A stretch of 64,000 nucleotides of DNA from Fodinicurvata sp. EGI_FJ10296 (GCF_040712075.1 NZ_JBFCVL010000003.1:372001-436000); one strand, 5' to 3'. Positions 20,812 to 29,338 are shown, counted from the first letter of the stretch. The notes: generated by a model not told the origin, from the sequence alone. Made by a program: numbers and translations.

Positions 20812-20840
20812 ATTAGCATCGCAAGCCGGCCTGTTGTCAA
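20812..20840 (-). promoter_or_regulatory. leuA: Promoter of the leuA leader
   Basis: On the minus strand, a perfect TTGACA (20835-20840) and GCTAAT (20812-20817) are 17 bases apart. The predicted transcription start, about seven bases on, falls three or four bases before the leader-peptide ATG. This patch (AATAATTAGC on the plus strand) is clearly more AT-rich than its surroundings. The remaining parts of the 20477-21025 gap hold only the attenuator leader and, on the plus strand, the upstream region of the next gene. Confidence 0.6.
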
Positions 20841-21025
20841 GGTTCCAGGATCCGTGGCGGGCCGCTGCGGACCAAATCCCCCTGTCGGAGCAAAGTCTGC
20901 CGCGGCAATCGGCCCTCGACCGAATGCAGAACCGGTGGCACAAAGTAAGTCACTACGGGTCGTCAGCCGCGCATGCGGCGCACGAGATCAAACACCGGAC
21001 AAATAGATAGAAGGCAAACGATCAG

Positions 21026-21646
21026 ATGGCGTCACAATCCCACTGTATCGACGATATCGAAACGCTGGAAAGCGTCTACGGCGCCCCGAGTCGACCGTCG
21101 ATCACCAAGGAAGTCGACTATGTTCATGCGCATTATCGCGCGATGATCCAGGCATCGCCGTTTGCCGCCCTTGCCACGATCGGACCGGATGGCCTGGACG
21201 TCTCCCCCCGCGGCGACGGCGCCGGCTTCGTTGTCGTCGAGGACGAAAAGACGTTGCTGCTGCCTGATCGCCCGGGAAACAACAGGGTCGATAGCCTTCG
21301 CAACATCGTCCACGACCCGCGCATGGCACTTTTGTTCATGATACCCGGCGTCAGCGAAACGCTGCGGGTCAACGGCCGCGCGACATTGTCACTCGATCCG
21401 GCGTTGCTGACACGTTTCGCTGTCAAGGGAAAGGCCCCGCGTTCGATCATGATCGTCGCCGTGGAAACGGTATTCTTCCAATGCGCCCGCGCCCTCGTGC
21501 GCTCCGGCCTCTGGTCGCCGGAAAATCATGTCGACAGAGCCAGCCTGCCAAGTACCGGCACATTGCTGGCGGATATCGGGGGAGAGGTTGATGCCGGCGA
21601 TTACGACCGCCGCCAGCCCGAGCGCGTAAAGGATTCGCTCTACTGA
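21026..21646 (+). CDS. Pyridoxamine 5'-phosphate oxidase-fold FMN-binding protein
   Basis: A 206-residue cytoplasmic protein of the split-barrel flavin family. It shows a typical N-terminal helix (HYRAMIQASPFAALATIG), the core DVSPRGDGAGFVVVEDEKTL, and NNRVDSLRNIVHDPRMALLFMIPG, which matches the subgroup often annotated as PPOX class (DR2398-like). The family binds FMN or related flavins, but the substrate of this subgroup is unknown, so it should not be named pdxH. It is convergent with the kinase-like gene at 21733. The gap between them holds no clear terminator. Confidence 0.85.
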   Translation: MASQSHCIDDIETLESVYGAPSRPSITKEVDYVHAHYRAMIQASPFAALATIGPDGLDVSPRGDGAGFVVVEDEKTLLLPDRPGNNRVDSLRNIVHDPRMALLFMIPGVSETLRVNGRATLSLDPALLTRFAVKGKAPRSIMIVAVETVFFQCARALVRSGLWSPENHVDRASLPSTGTLLADIGGEVDAGDYDRRQPERVKDSLY

Positions 21647-21732
21647 TACCCTGAACTGGCAATCAAGCACCTGGACCGCCACAGGGTCCGGCTGAAGGGG
21701 CGAGGACGCAGTGCCGACCTCGCCGTCGCAGC

Positions 21733-22365
21733 TCAGTCGGCCATCTCGATTTCAGCTGCGTTTTCCGACGCCGCTGCGCTGTCGTCCAGCGGGAATGCCA
21801 GTGTGACCTGTTTGCCGCCCGCAGGACCGTTCGCGACTTCCAGCATTCCGCCTTGCCGCACCAGAAGTGCGTGAATCACTGCCAGCGTAAGCCCCATCGG
21901 CGTTACCACGACGCGCGCCCGGTCTTCCGACGCCGAAACGTCTCCAGCCCTCAGAACGACGGCGTCGAGCGCATTGTACAAGTCGTCGGGAATATCCTCG
22001 GCCCCAAAGGCCCGCCCATCGTCCAGAACGGAAATCTTGACCAGCTCATCGTCGCGCGAACTGGTCAGGACAACGGTATTGCCCCTTTCGCAGGAACCGA
22101 CGGCAATACCCAGCAGATGCCGGATCATCTGCCTGACGGCCGTCGGGCAGACAGCGACACTCGGAAAATCATGGTCGATGCGATCCACGATCACAATGCC
22201 GGTATCGCCCAGCGAGTCCCGCCGTTCCGCCAGCACTGTCGACGCCACGGACGCGACGTCGGTGATCGCACTGCCACCGCCGGTGCCCCCGTCCTGCAGC
22301 GAAAGATCCGCCTGGCTCAGGTCGAGGATCGTGCCCACCAGGCTTTCCAAGGTATATTCAGCCAT
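21733..22365 (-). CDS. Truncated, degenerate histidine-kinase-like protein (no phosphoacceptor helix)
   Basis: A 210-residue protein whose first 25 residues, ESLVGTILDLSQADLSLQDG, read like the second helix of a kinase DHp domain (compare the LINDILDLSxIEAG pattern). After this comes an HATPase-like domain: an N-box region (VRQMIRHLLGIAV) in which the usual NLLxNA asparagines are replaced, a partial G1 box (DDGRAFG), and a G2-like GLTLAVIHALLVRQGG with VTLAFPL at the end. The first DHp helix with the active His is absent, and the frame is closed upstream by stops, so the loss is real in this sequence. It probably cannot autophosphorylate. It could be a remnant, a decoy, or an ATPase-like scaffold. 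Its terminal DSAAASENAAEIEMAD tail is acidic. Confidence 0.6.
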   Translation of the reverse strand: MAEYTLESLVGTILDLSQADLSLQDGGTGGGSAITDVASVASTVLAERRDSLGDTGIVIVDRIDHDFPSVAVCPTAVRQMIRHLLGIAVGSCERGNTVVLTSSRDDELVKISVLDDGRAFGAEDIPDDLYNALDAVVLRAGDVSASEDRARVVVTPMGLTLAVIHALLVRQGGMLEVANGPAGGKQVTLAFPLDDSAAASENAAEIEMAD

Positions 22366-22473
22366 GACGCCCCGTTGACCCTTATGATCGATACCGGATA
22401 TTAGCGTCGGACTATTACCGCTCCGTTAAACTTAGGAATGAAATTTTAGAAGTTTTTCGCTAAAATAGAAAAG

Positions 22474-23061
22474 TCAGGCGTGACCGGCTTCGCCCGACAG
22501 CATGAATGCATCGACACCAAGGACGCGGATCGCCCGCTCCCACTTGGTGGACCAGTCATGGTCGAAAAGGATGGCATCGTCCGACGGTGCGACCAGCCAG
22601 CCATTGGACTGGAGTTCAGCGTCGAGTTGGCCGGCATCCCAGCCGGCATAGCCCAGCGTGAGGACGTGACGATGCGGACCTTCGCCGGCGGAAATGGCCT
22701 TCAGAATATCGATCGTTGCCGTCAGCGCGACATCGTCCGCGATCCGCATGCTGGCATCCCGGATGAAATCCGCGCTATGCAGGACGAACCCGCGGCCGCT
22801 TTCGACCGGGCCGCCGAACAGCACAGGGTTGTCCGCGACATGGTCGCCGGCCTCGATACCCAGTTGGCCCAGCAGATCGGGAAAGGTGATCGACGTCATC
22901 GGCTTGTTGACGACGAGCCCCATCGCGCCCTCGTCGCTGTGCGCACACAGATAGATTACGGACCGCTCGAAGCGTTCGTCCTGCATGGACGGCATCGCGA
23001 TCAGGAACTGGCCGGCGAAACCGGAACCGGTGTCGTGCGCTTTGGTTTCTTCGGGCGTCAT
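22474..23061 (-). CDS. yqgE: YqgE/AlgH family protein (UPF0301)
   Basis: A 195-residue cytoplasmic protein with the family hallmarks GQFLIAMPSMQDERFERSVI, AMGLVVNKP, LFGGPVESGRGFVLH and a C-terminal GYAGWDAGQLDAEL block. Function is not firmly established; in Pseudomonas the homologue affects alginate synthesis. Two ATGs lie side by side at 23064 and 23061. The AGAGGA ribosome site is one base before the first and four before the second, so the second is chosen. The frame continues upstream to 23265 but without conserved residues. Confidence 0.9.
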   Translation of the reverse strand: MTPEETKAHDTGSGFAGQFLIAMPSMQDERFERSVIYLCAHSDEGAMGLVVNKPMTSITFPDLLGQLGIEAGDHVADNPVLFGGPVESGRGFVLHSADFIRDASMRIADDVALTATIDILKAISAGEGPHRHVLTLGYAGWDAGQLDAELQSNGWLVAPSDDAILFDHDWSTKWERAIRVLGVDAFMLSGEAGHA

Positions 23062-23412
23062 CATGTCCTCTTTACGATCCTGGCACAGGTCGGCATCAGT
23101 TGCATGGTAGACAGGAACTCCGTTTAGCCGGAACCCTGAAACGTTGGAAAGCCCCCGAACCCCTGGGGAGGAATGGCAGCTCGCATGTTCGATGGTACAA
23201 GCCGGAGCGGCGGAATTCGCCCTCGCCGCATCTCGCCATATGTTCGGATGCTGCCATATGCTCAATTGCTAAGGTGTGGCTTCCTCGGTTCGGCAACAAG
23301 GGGTTCGGCAACAAGGGGTTCAGCAACAAGGGGTTCGCCATAAACAGCGGCCCGCATCGACGAGGCCACACGGGCACTCAATGCCATTATCAATCGAAAA
23401 GGTTGCATTCCG
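23062..23412. other. Non-coding gap between yqgE and the DsbD-like gene
   Basis: The two flanking genes are divergent, so both promoters should lie here. The gap contains two CATATG words 18 bases apart (23237 and 23255) in an AT-richer patch, and a 15-base tandem repeat at 23287-23340. I see no convincing -35/-10 pair and no gene. Confidence 0.5.
23287..23340 (+). repeat. Tandem repeat, 15-base unit, 3.6 copies
   Basis: GGTTCGGCAACAAGG at 23287-23301 is repeated exactly at 23302-23316, with one change (A for G) at 23317-23331, and in part (GGTTCGCCA) at 23332-23340. The unit length keeps any frame open. On the minus strand it reads as an NPLLP repeat but without a supported gene. It stands about 70 bases before the DsbD-like gene. 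Confidence 0.85.
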
Positions 23413-25662
23413 GTGAACACCCCAGGGATTAGATGGCCCGGCAGTCGGCGCATGGTAGCAGCAGGCGACACGACGCCGGGCACCGCTTCAGTCATGGTCC
23501 GTCTGGGGGTGTGCATCCTGCTCCTGCTGGCGACCCTCCCCGGAATCGCGGGAACGGGGTCCGCTATTGCCGGCCAGGGTCAATGGGTCACGGATACCGT
23601 GTCTCCGGACGCGACCGTTCGTGCCCGTCTGATTGCGGCGGCCGATGCCACCGGCGGCGCATCCACGCTGCGCGCCGGGGTCGAGATCGAACTTCCCGGC
23701 GACTGGAAGACTTATTGGCGCTCGCCCGGCGATGCCGGCATCCCGCCCAGCCTCGATCTATCCCAGTCCTCGAATCTGACGGCCGTCGACTTCCAATGGC
23801 CGGCGCCTGAACGGTTCTCGCTGTTCGGTCTGCAAACCTTCGGCTATGGTGACCGGGTCGTCTTTCCGCTTCTGCTGACGCCGGAATCAGCCGGCGAGCC
23901 GATGAGGCTGCGCGGCCGGCTGGAAGCGCTGATCTGCGACGACATCTGCGTCCCGACAGAGTTCGACCTGGCTTTGGACCTGGACGGCGGACCGGCAACG
24001 ATCGATTCCGACTCTGCCAATCTGATCGATCGATTTCGGGCGAGGATTCCGGACGACGGAACGGTTTCCGGTCTGACCGTCACGCAGATTTCTCTGGCGC
24101 CCGATCTTGGCGAGTTGGGTGGCCTGCGTGTTCATGCCGATCGCAGCGGCGCCGGGTCCGGAAACGAAACTGTCCCCGACGCCATTATTGAGTCGCGACC
24201 CGGATGGGCATTCGAGGCGCCGAGGATTTCCGCCACCGACGACACCGGTTTCGTTGCCGAGCTTCCGTTCGCACAGACCTCCGGACCGGCGGAAGACCTG
24301 ATCGGCACCGAGGCAACCGTAACCCTGGTCGACGGGGCCGCTGCATCTGAAACCGCGATGCCGGTGACCGCGGCGGATGATGTGGCCGGCTCGGGCGGTG
24401 GTCCGGGGGTTGGCGGGCTCGCGCCCTGGGTCCTGATGATCGGGCTCGCTCTGGCAGGCGGGTTCATTCTGAATGCCATGCCCTGCGTTCTGCCGGTGCT
24501 GTCGCTGAAGCTGATGTCGGTTGTCGGCTATAGCGGCGCGGCCCCGGGGGTCGTCAGATCGGGCTTCCTCTGGTCCGCCGCCGGAATCGTGACGTCTTTC
24601 ATGGCACTTGCCGGGCTGGCGATCGGGGTCAAGGCCGCAGGCGGCGCGGTCGGGTGGGGTATGCAGTTTCAACAGCCACTCTTCCTGATATTCATCATCG
24701 TCGTCCTGACCGGTTTCGCCTTAAATCTCGCCGGCTTGATTCGCATCGAACTGCCGCACACCGCCGCAACCCGGCTTGGCCTGGTCGGCGGAACGTCGCC
24801 GACGGGGCCCGGCGCACATTTCGCGACGGGCGCCTTCGCAACGCTGCTGGCAACCCCCTGCTCGGCCCCGTTCCTGGGGACAGCCGTCGCCTTTGCCCTG
24901 TCCCGCGGCCCATCGGAAATCGTGGTGATCTTCCTGGCGCTCGGGTTCGGCATGGCACTGCCCTATCTGCTGGTCGCGGCCTTGCCATCGCTGGTACGTT
25001 TTCTGCCACGCCCGGGGCGCTGGATGCACGGCGTGCGCACCGTCATGGCCCTCGCGCTGACCGGCACGGCACTATGGCTGCTAACCGTTCTGGGCGCGCA
25101 GATCGGCGACGGACCGGCCGCTGTGGTCGGCGCCATGATGGCGGCCACGGCGGCAGCGCTTTGGTACCGTCGGCGGCTCTCAGGACGCCCCAGGATCGCG
25201 GCCACCGCCGCCGGGGCGGTCGTGGCGGCACTCGCATTCATCGTCCCTGTCCAGGCCGAGCGCATGGGATCGGCCGGGGCGGAAAGCGGCGAGACACGGG
25301 CGGTGGCCGACGGCTGGCGCCCCTTCGACCGTCCCGCGATCGCCGAACAGGTGGCCCGCGGCCGGGTTGTCTTCGTCGATGTTACGGCAGCCTGGTGTCT
25401 GACCTGTCAGGTCAACAAGAGCGCGGTTCTGGAACGCGGCGACATCGCCGAAAGGCTGAGCGCCGACGGGCTGACGGCGATGCGGGCAGACTGGACCCGC
25501 CCCGATCCTGCGATCTCGGAATTTCTCTCCGACCATGGACGATTCGGCATTCCGTTCAATATCGTCTATGGACCGGGCGCGCCGGATGGCATAGCGCTTC
25601 CGGAAATACTGACGTCAGGTATGGTGGCCGACGCGCTGGATCGAGCTGCGGCTTCCGGCTAA
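23413..25662 (+). CDS. DsbD/ScsB-family thiol:disulfide reductase, membrane
   Basis: Carries reducing power from cytoplasmic thioredoxin across the inner membrane to periplasmic partners. In order: signal peptide (about residues 28-53, VRLGVCILLLLATLPGIAG), an N-terminal periplasmic beta domain with a Cys pair in ALICDDICVP, an eight-helix CcdA-like membrane domain (about residues 335-600) whose redox cysteines sit in NAMPCVLPVLSLK and ATPCSAPFLG, and a C-terminal thioredoxin domain with AAWCLTCQ. All three redox pairs are present. The frame opens with GTG at 23413, but the ATG at 23494 begins right at the signal peptide and may be the true start. The domain order matches the ScsB-like branch of the DsbD family. 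A peroxiredoxin gene follows after 46 bases. Confidence 0.88.
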   Translation: MNTPGIRWPGSRRMVAAGDTTPGTASVMVRLGVCILLLLATLPGIAGTGSAIAGQGQWVTDTVSPDATVRARLIAAADATGGASTLRAGVEIELPGDWKTYWRSPGDAGIPPSLDLSQSSNLTAVDFQWPAPERFSLFGLQTFGYGDRVVFPLLLTPESAGEPMRLRGRLEALICDDICVPTEFDLALDLDGGPATIDSDSANLIDRFRARIPDDGTVSGLTVTQISLAPDLGELGGLRVHADRSGAGSGNETVPDAIIESRPGWAFEAPRISATDDTGFVAELPFAQTSGPAEDLIGTEATVTLVDGAAASETAMPVTAADDVAGSGGGPGVGGLAPWVLMIGLALAGGFILNAMPCVLPVLSLKLMSVVGYSGAAPGVVRSGFLWSAAGIVTSFMALAGLAIGVKAAGGAVGWGMQFQQPLFLIFIIVVLTGFALNLAGLIRIELPHTAATRLGLVGGTSPTGPGAHFATGAFATLLATPCSAPFLGTAVAFALSRGPSEIVVIFLALGFGMALPYLLVAALPSLVRFLPRPGRWMHGVRTVMALALTGTALWLLTVLGAQIGDGPAAVVGAMMAATAAALWYRRRLSGRPRIAATAAGAVVAALAFIVPVQAERMGSAGAESGETRAVADGWRPFDRPAIAEQVARGRVVFVDVTAAWCLTCQVNKSAVLERGDIAERLSADGLTAMRADWTRPDPAISEFLSDHGRFGIPFNIVYGPGAPDGIALPEILTSGMVADALDRAAASG

Positions 25663-25708
25663 TGTCGCGCCAGCGACCAGTTTCCTATCGATTCGGAGAA
25701 GACAACGA

Positions 25709-26188
25709 ATGACTATCAAGAATGGCGATCCGCTTCCGGCGGCGACCTTCAAGCATGCGACCCCCGAAGGGATGTCCGAACTCAGCACCGATACACTCTT
25801 CAAGTCTGGCAAGTCGGTCCTCTTCGCGGTGCCGGGTGCCTTTACGCCAACCTGCTCCAACCAGCATTTGCCGGGCTTCGTCGCGAACATGGATGCGCTC
25901 AGGGCAAAGGGCGTCGAGCGGGTCGTCTGCATGGCGGTCAACGATCCATTCGTGATGAAAGCATGGGGCGAGCGGGACGGTTCCGACGACATCATCATGA
26001 TATCGGACTGGGACGCGTCGTTCACCAAGGCACTGGGTCTCGATCAGGACGCCTCACCGGCCGGTCTCGGCGTGAGGTCCAGGCGCTTTGCCATGGTCAT
26101 CGAAGACGGCATCGTCACGAAGCTGTCCGTTGAAGAAGAGCGGGGGCTGAACGTTTCCGCCGCCGAAGCGATCCTGGAAGACCTGTAA
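25709..26188 (+). CDS. Peroxiredoxin, Prx5 type
   Basis: Thiol peroxidase reducing hydrogen peroxide and organic peroxides in the cytoplasm. The peroxidatic cysteine is Cys49 in VPGAFTPTCSNQHLPGF, the Prx5-type signature, with the conserved Thr three residues earlier. A second Cys in RVVCMAVNDPF is at the family's usual second position. At 159 residues it is full length and carries no fused glutaredoxin domain, so reduction by a separate glutaredoxin or thioredoxin is expected. GGAGAA stands before the ATG. Adjacency to the DsbD-like reductase makes a small redox group. Confidence 0.92.
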   Translation: MTIKNGDPLPAATFKHATPEGMSELSTDTLFKSGKSVLFAVPGAFTPTCSNQHLPGFVANMDALRAKGVERVVCMAVNDPFVMKAWGERDGSDDIIMISDWDASFTKALGLDQDASPAGLGVRSRRFAMVIEDGIVTKLSVEEERGLNVSAAEAILEDL

Positions 26189-26438
26189 CGGCGTCCCCCG
26201 GCCAAGGCCCTACGGGATTCACACACCGCAATCGATTGCGGCAATGGTGATTTCCACACCCTGATCGTCCCGGGCGCTGCGCGGCCACGAAGTGACGCGC
26301 TGCAGACCCGGGACCTCGTGCAGCAACACTCCCAAGTCGACACGCGAACCGGGCCCATCCGGGTCCGGGCCCCCGATCGATGTCGGGGGCGATCAGGAGG
26401 GGATAGCGTTGCACGGGCGATCAGTGAATCGCCTGGGG
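26189..26438. other. Non-coding gap with palindromes
   Basis: The 250 bases between the peroxiredoxin and rlmJ 3' ends hold REP-like copy B, a second palindrome (GCCCCCGA pairing with TCGGGGGC, near 26370), and nothing gene-like. As both neighbours end here, the hairpins may also serve as a two-way terminator. Confidence 0.55.
26265..26313 (-). repeat. REP-like repeat, copy B
   Basis: Read on the minus strand, this is the better-preserved member of the pair. The arms TCCCGGG and CCCGGGA and the inner GCGCG/CGCGC pairs surround a CACTTCGTGG centre. Its first 26 bases match copy A at 18588 exactly. The two copies are in inverted orientation, 7.7 kb apart. Confidence 0.7.
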
Positions 26439-27281
26439 CTACGGCCGGGGCACCAACCATCGAACCGAAGGTCCGGGGTCGGCCGCCAGAGCGTCGGCCA
26501 TAGCAGCGACGATCGGCATTACGACATCATCGAGTCCGAAAGGTGCATTGACGACGGCCAGCCCGGCACCGTTCAGCCGGGCCGGATCGTCAGCCGGCCG
26601 CCACAACAGTTCGACGTTCAGGACGCCCGTCGCTCCGGACCGCACCAGCTCGGCAAGAAAAGCGTCGACGGGGGGCCGTGCCTTGATCGGGTACCAGACG
26701 GCCAGCACACCGACCGGCCATCGTTTGCCGACATCCTTGAGGCACCGTAGAACTCGCTGGAATTCGTCCGTCTGCTCGAACGGCGGGTCGATCAGGGCCA
26801 GCCCCCTTCTGGGTGTCGGTGGCGTCAGGGCCGGCAGCCCCTCATAGGCATCGCGACAATGGCAGGCCACGCGCGCGTCGCCGGCCATCAGCCGTCTCAG
26901 GTCGCGGAAATCATCCCTGTGCAGTTCGAATGCCACCAGCCGGTCATCGGGCCTCAGGCGCTGACGGATGATTTCCGCCGAGCCCGGATAAAGGCGACCC
27001 GGCGGCAGTCCGCGCGCGAGGCTCGCGCCGCGCACCAACGCCAGGAAATCCGCCAGTTCCGGCGATTCCGGCCGCTGCAGGAGCCGGCCGATTCCGGCAT
27101 CCGATTCCGCCGTTCGGCGCGCTTCCTCACCCAGAAGATCGTACAATCCGACGCCGGCATGCGTGTCAAAGATCGTCATGGGCTTGGGTTTGCGGCACAA
27201 ATAGGCTATTAGCGCAGTCAGGACTGCGTGTTTCAGGATATCGGCGGGATTGCCAGCATGGTACCGATGACGGTAATTCAA
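26439..27281 (-). CDS. rlmJ: 23S rRNA (adenine-2030-N6)-methyltransferase
   Basis: Methylates A2030 of 23S rRNA using S-adenosylmethionine. MNYRHRYHAGNPADILKHAV at the N-terminus is the family signature, and ALIDPPFEQTDEF contains the catalytic DPPF motif of adenine N6-methyltransferases. The conserved start falls on a TTG at 27281 with a strong AGAGGA seven bases before it. The frame is open further upstream but without conservation, so the TTG start is preferred. From there the protein is 280 residues, the usual size. Confidence 0.92.
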   Translation of the reverse strand: MNYRHRYHAGNPADILKHAVLTALIAYLCRKPKPMTIFDTHAGVGLYDLLGEEARRTAESDAGIGRLLQRPESPELADFLALVRGASLARGLPPGRLYPGSAEIIRQRLRPDDRLVAFELHRDDFRDLRRLMAGDARVACHCRDAYEGLPALTPPTPRRGLALIDPPFEQTDEFQRVLRCLKDVGKRWPVGVLAVWYPIKARPPVDAFLAELVRSGATGVLNVELLWRPADDPARLNGAGLAVVNAPFGLDDVVMPIVAAMADALAADPGPSVRWLVPRP

Positions 27282-27418
27282 CCGGGGTTCCTCTCGGGTG
27301 ACGGTTTGGGCGCGTGCTGCAATGACGGGGCAACTGAATGCCTCGGTATCACAGATTTGGATTGGTAATGGTCGCATCCCTCCGGTACCGCCATCTGCGC
27401 GAAAAGCCAACAACTGCC

Positions 27419-27447
27419 TTGTTTGACAGATCGTCAATCAGTATTAT
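27419..27447 (+). promoter_or_regulatory. Possible promoter of the OmpA-like lipoprotein gene
   Basis: TATTAT at 27442-27447 (five of six consensus bases) has TTGTTT 17 bases upstream; an overlapping TTGACA (27423-27428) is at a non-optimal distance. The inferred leader is about 110 bases. Weak -35 match, so tentative. The rest of the 27282-27559 gap holds nothing I can support. Confidence 0.3.
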
Positions 27448-27559
27448 CCCGCGCATGTCATGGCCTTTCGCAGGCAAAACAATCAGTACGCCAATAACAC
27501 GACCCGTCTCGTGCAGGCGGCATCGTGCCGCGGCCCGGGACCGATTTTGCGGGGGCTGG

Positions 27560-28675
27560 ATGGGGTTTCTCGACCGTCGTTATGCACTTGCCGCATCGAT
27601 CTTTCTGCTCAGCGGGTGCATCGCTACCGATGGGGTGTCGTCCCGCTCAGACTCCTCCGGCGGCGGGCAATCCGGGGACGACTACGTAACGTCGATGCTG
27701 CTGCCGCTGGGCGACTCCTATTTCGAACCGCGGGAAGTCAATCTCAATGCCAATACGGGCACGGAGATCGGCCGGCGTGTCGGTGAGATCCACGACGACC
27801 TGCGCCAGGTCAAGGCCTCGGTCGCCGAAGCCAACCGCGAGTTGCAGTCGATCCGAAGCAGCAGTGTCGGTAATGCACGGACGTATCACGGCTCGGTGTC
27901 GATGATTCAGTCCCGACTTCAGGTCGGCACGACGCGCGGCAACCCGGAACTGATCTCCGAATGGCAGGTGGCGCAAAGGTCACTCGACGATCTTGCCCGC
28001 GACGTCAGCGCCATGAACGGGCTGACCAGCCGAATCGCCTCGGACAACGGGACGGCAGCGTTCCTGTTGCAGACAGTCAGGTCGACCTACGATCTGCCCG
28101 GCGCGATCGAGCGCGATCACTCCAACCTTTCCCTGCTTGAGGACGAGGTCAACCGCACCGTCGTTCTGATCGACCGGCTGCTGAACGCGGTTACCGACGA
28201 CCTTAACCGCCAGACCCGATATCTCAACACCGAACGCTCGAATCTCCAGACGCTGCAGGTCGCAATCAGCAATGGCGAGTTCTATGGAATGAGCCTGGCC
28301 AACCCGGCCTATTCATCGGCATTTGCCGGTGGTGGTGGCGCCAGTGCTGGTGAAGGTCAGGCCGCCTCCGCGTCATCGGACCGCCCGCTTGCCGTCATCC
28401 GGTTCGACGACGCCGATGTGGCGTACGAGCAAGCCGTGCACCAGGTCGTACGCGAGGCGATGGAACGACGGCCGGCGTCCCGGTTCGAAGTTGTTGCCGT
28501 TTCTCCCCCGGACGATCGGCCGGGGACGGCGCGAATCGCCAACCGTGCACGGCGGCATGCCGCCGACGTCCGCCAGACTCTGATGCGCCTCGGACTCGAA
28601 GCGAGTCGGGTGCAGATCGCGTCACGCGCATCCGGGGATGTTTCCGGCCCCGAAGTCCATCTGTTCGTCAGATAG
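27560..28675 (+). CDS. Lipoprotein with coiled coil and OmpA-like C-terminal domain
   Basis: Starting at the ATG at 27560, the protein has a lipoprotein signal peptide (MGFLDRRYALAASIFLLSGC; lipobox Cys20), so it should be anchored in a membrane from the periplasmic side. A long helical region of about residues 75-250 looks coiled-coil. The last 110 residues (LAVIRFDDADVAYEQAVHQV, then RRHAADVRQTLMRLGLEASRVQ) have the layout of the OmpA peptidoglycan-binding fold, but lack the usual clear Asp/Arg binding motif. A glycine/alanine-rich linker (AFAGGGGASAGEGQAASASS) joins the parts. A bridge between membrane and peptidoglycan is plausible. I do not recognise a named family. Confidence 0.7.
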   Translation: MGFLDRRYALAASIFLLSGCIATDGVSSRSDSSGGGQSGDDYVTSMLLPLGDSYFEPREVNLNANTGTEIGRRVGEIHDDLRQVKASVAEANRELQSIRSSSVGNARTYHGSVSMIQSRLQVGTTRGNPELISEWQVAQRSLDDLARDVSAMNGLTSRIASDNGTAAFLLQTVRSTYDLPGAIERDHSNLSLLEDEVNRTVVLIDRLLNAVTDDLNRQTRYLNTERSNLQTLQVAISNGEFYGMSLANPAYSSAFAGGGGASAGEGQAASASSDRPLAVIRFDDADVAYEQAVHQVVREAMERRPASRFEVVAVSPPDDRPGTARIANRARRHAADVRQTLMRLGLEASRVQIASRASGDVSGPEVHLFVR

Positions 28676-28843
28676 CCATCCAGCCTTCTGAGTCGAGGCG
28701 CGCAGAGACCCGTCATGAAACGGTCTCGTCGCCGTCCATGGCACGGCCGGTCGTCCATGGCGCTCAAGGCCGTGATTGCCCAGGCACCGCCGCTCGGCTA
28801 TAAGCGGGTAACTCCGCGTCCAAAGCCTGAAGGGTGCCAATTC

Positions 28844-29338
28844 ATGTCGGAAACCGCCCCATTCTCCAAAAATTTCCCGGTTTCATGGGAAGAACTTCAC
28901 CGCCACGCGAAGGCGCTCTCCTGGCGGTTAGCCGATATTGGAGAGTGGAAGGGCATCGTCGCCATCGCGCGCGGCGGGTTGGTTCCTGCTGCCATCGTCG
29001 CCCGGGAACTCGATATCCGCCTCGTCGATACGATGTGCGTCGCCTCATACGACCATCAGAACCAGGGCGAGGCCCGCATCCTGAAGCCGCTCGAAGGCGA
29101 TGGTGAAGGCTGGCTGATTATCGACGACCTCGTGGATACCGGCAAAACCGCCCGCCTCGCCCGTGACATGCTGCCGCGCGCCCATCTGGCGACGATTTAC
29201 GCCAAACCGGAGGGCCGACCCTTGGTCGACACCTTCGTGACGGAGGTCAGCCAGGACACCTGGATCTTTTTCCCCTGGGACATCGAGCCACAATATTCGG
29301 TGCCGATCGCCGAATCCCGGCTCAAACCGACACCGTGA
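28844..29338 (+). CDS. gpt: Xanthine-guanine phosphoribosyltransferase
   Basis: Transfers the phosphoribosyl group of PRPP to guanine, xanthine or hypoxanthine. The PRPP-binding motif is in [14 protein letters not shown] (about residues 88-101), with [21 protein letters not shown] before it and [11 protein letters not shown] near the end, all typical of Gpt. From the ATG at 28844 it is 164 residues, close to the family's usual 150. The frame remains open upstream without conservation. The Nudix gene begins within its stop codon region, so the two are coupled. It completes purine salvage together with the PNP and Add of the first cluster, though it lies far away. Confidence 0.92.
   Translation: MSETAPFSKNFPVSWEELHRHAKALSWRLADIGEWKGIVAIARGGLVPAAIVARELDIRLVDTMCVASYDHQNQGEARILKPLEGDGEGWLIIDDLVDTGKTARLARDMLPRAHLATIYAKPEGRPLVDTFVTEVSQDTWIFFPWDIEPQYSVPIAESRLKPTP

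Noticed and set aside
20749-20943. A 64-codon minus-strand frame containing the leuA leader
   Set aside because: Its upstream half would lie across and before the promoter. Only the last 17 codons follow the predicted transcription start.
23287-23340. CRISPR array
   Set aside because: The units are contiguous 15-base repeats with no spacers.
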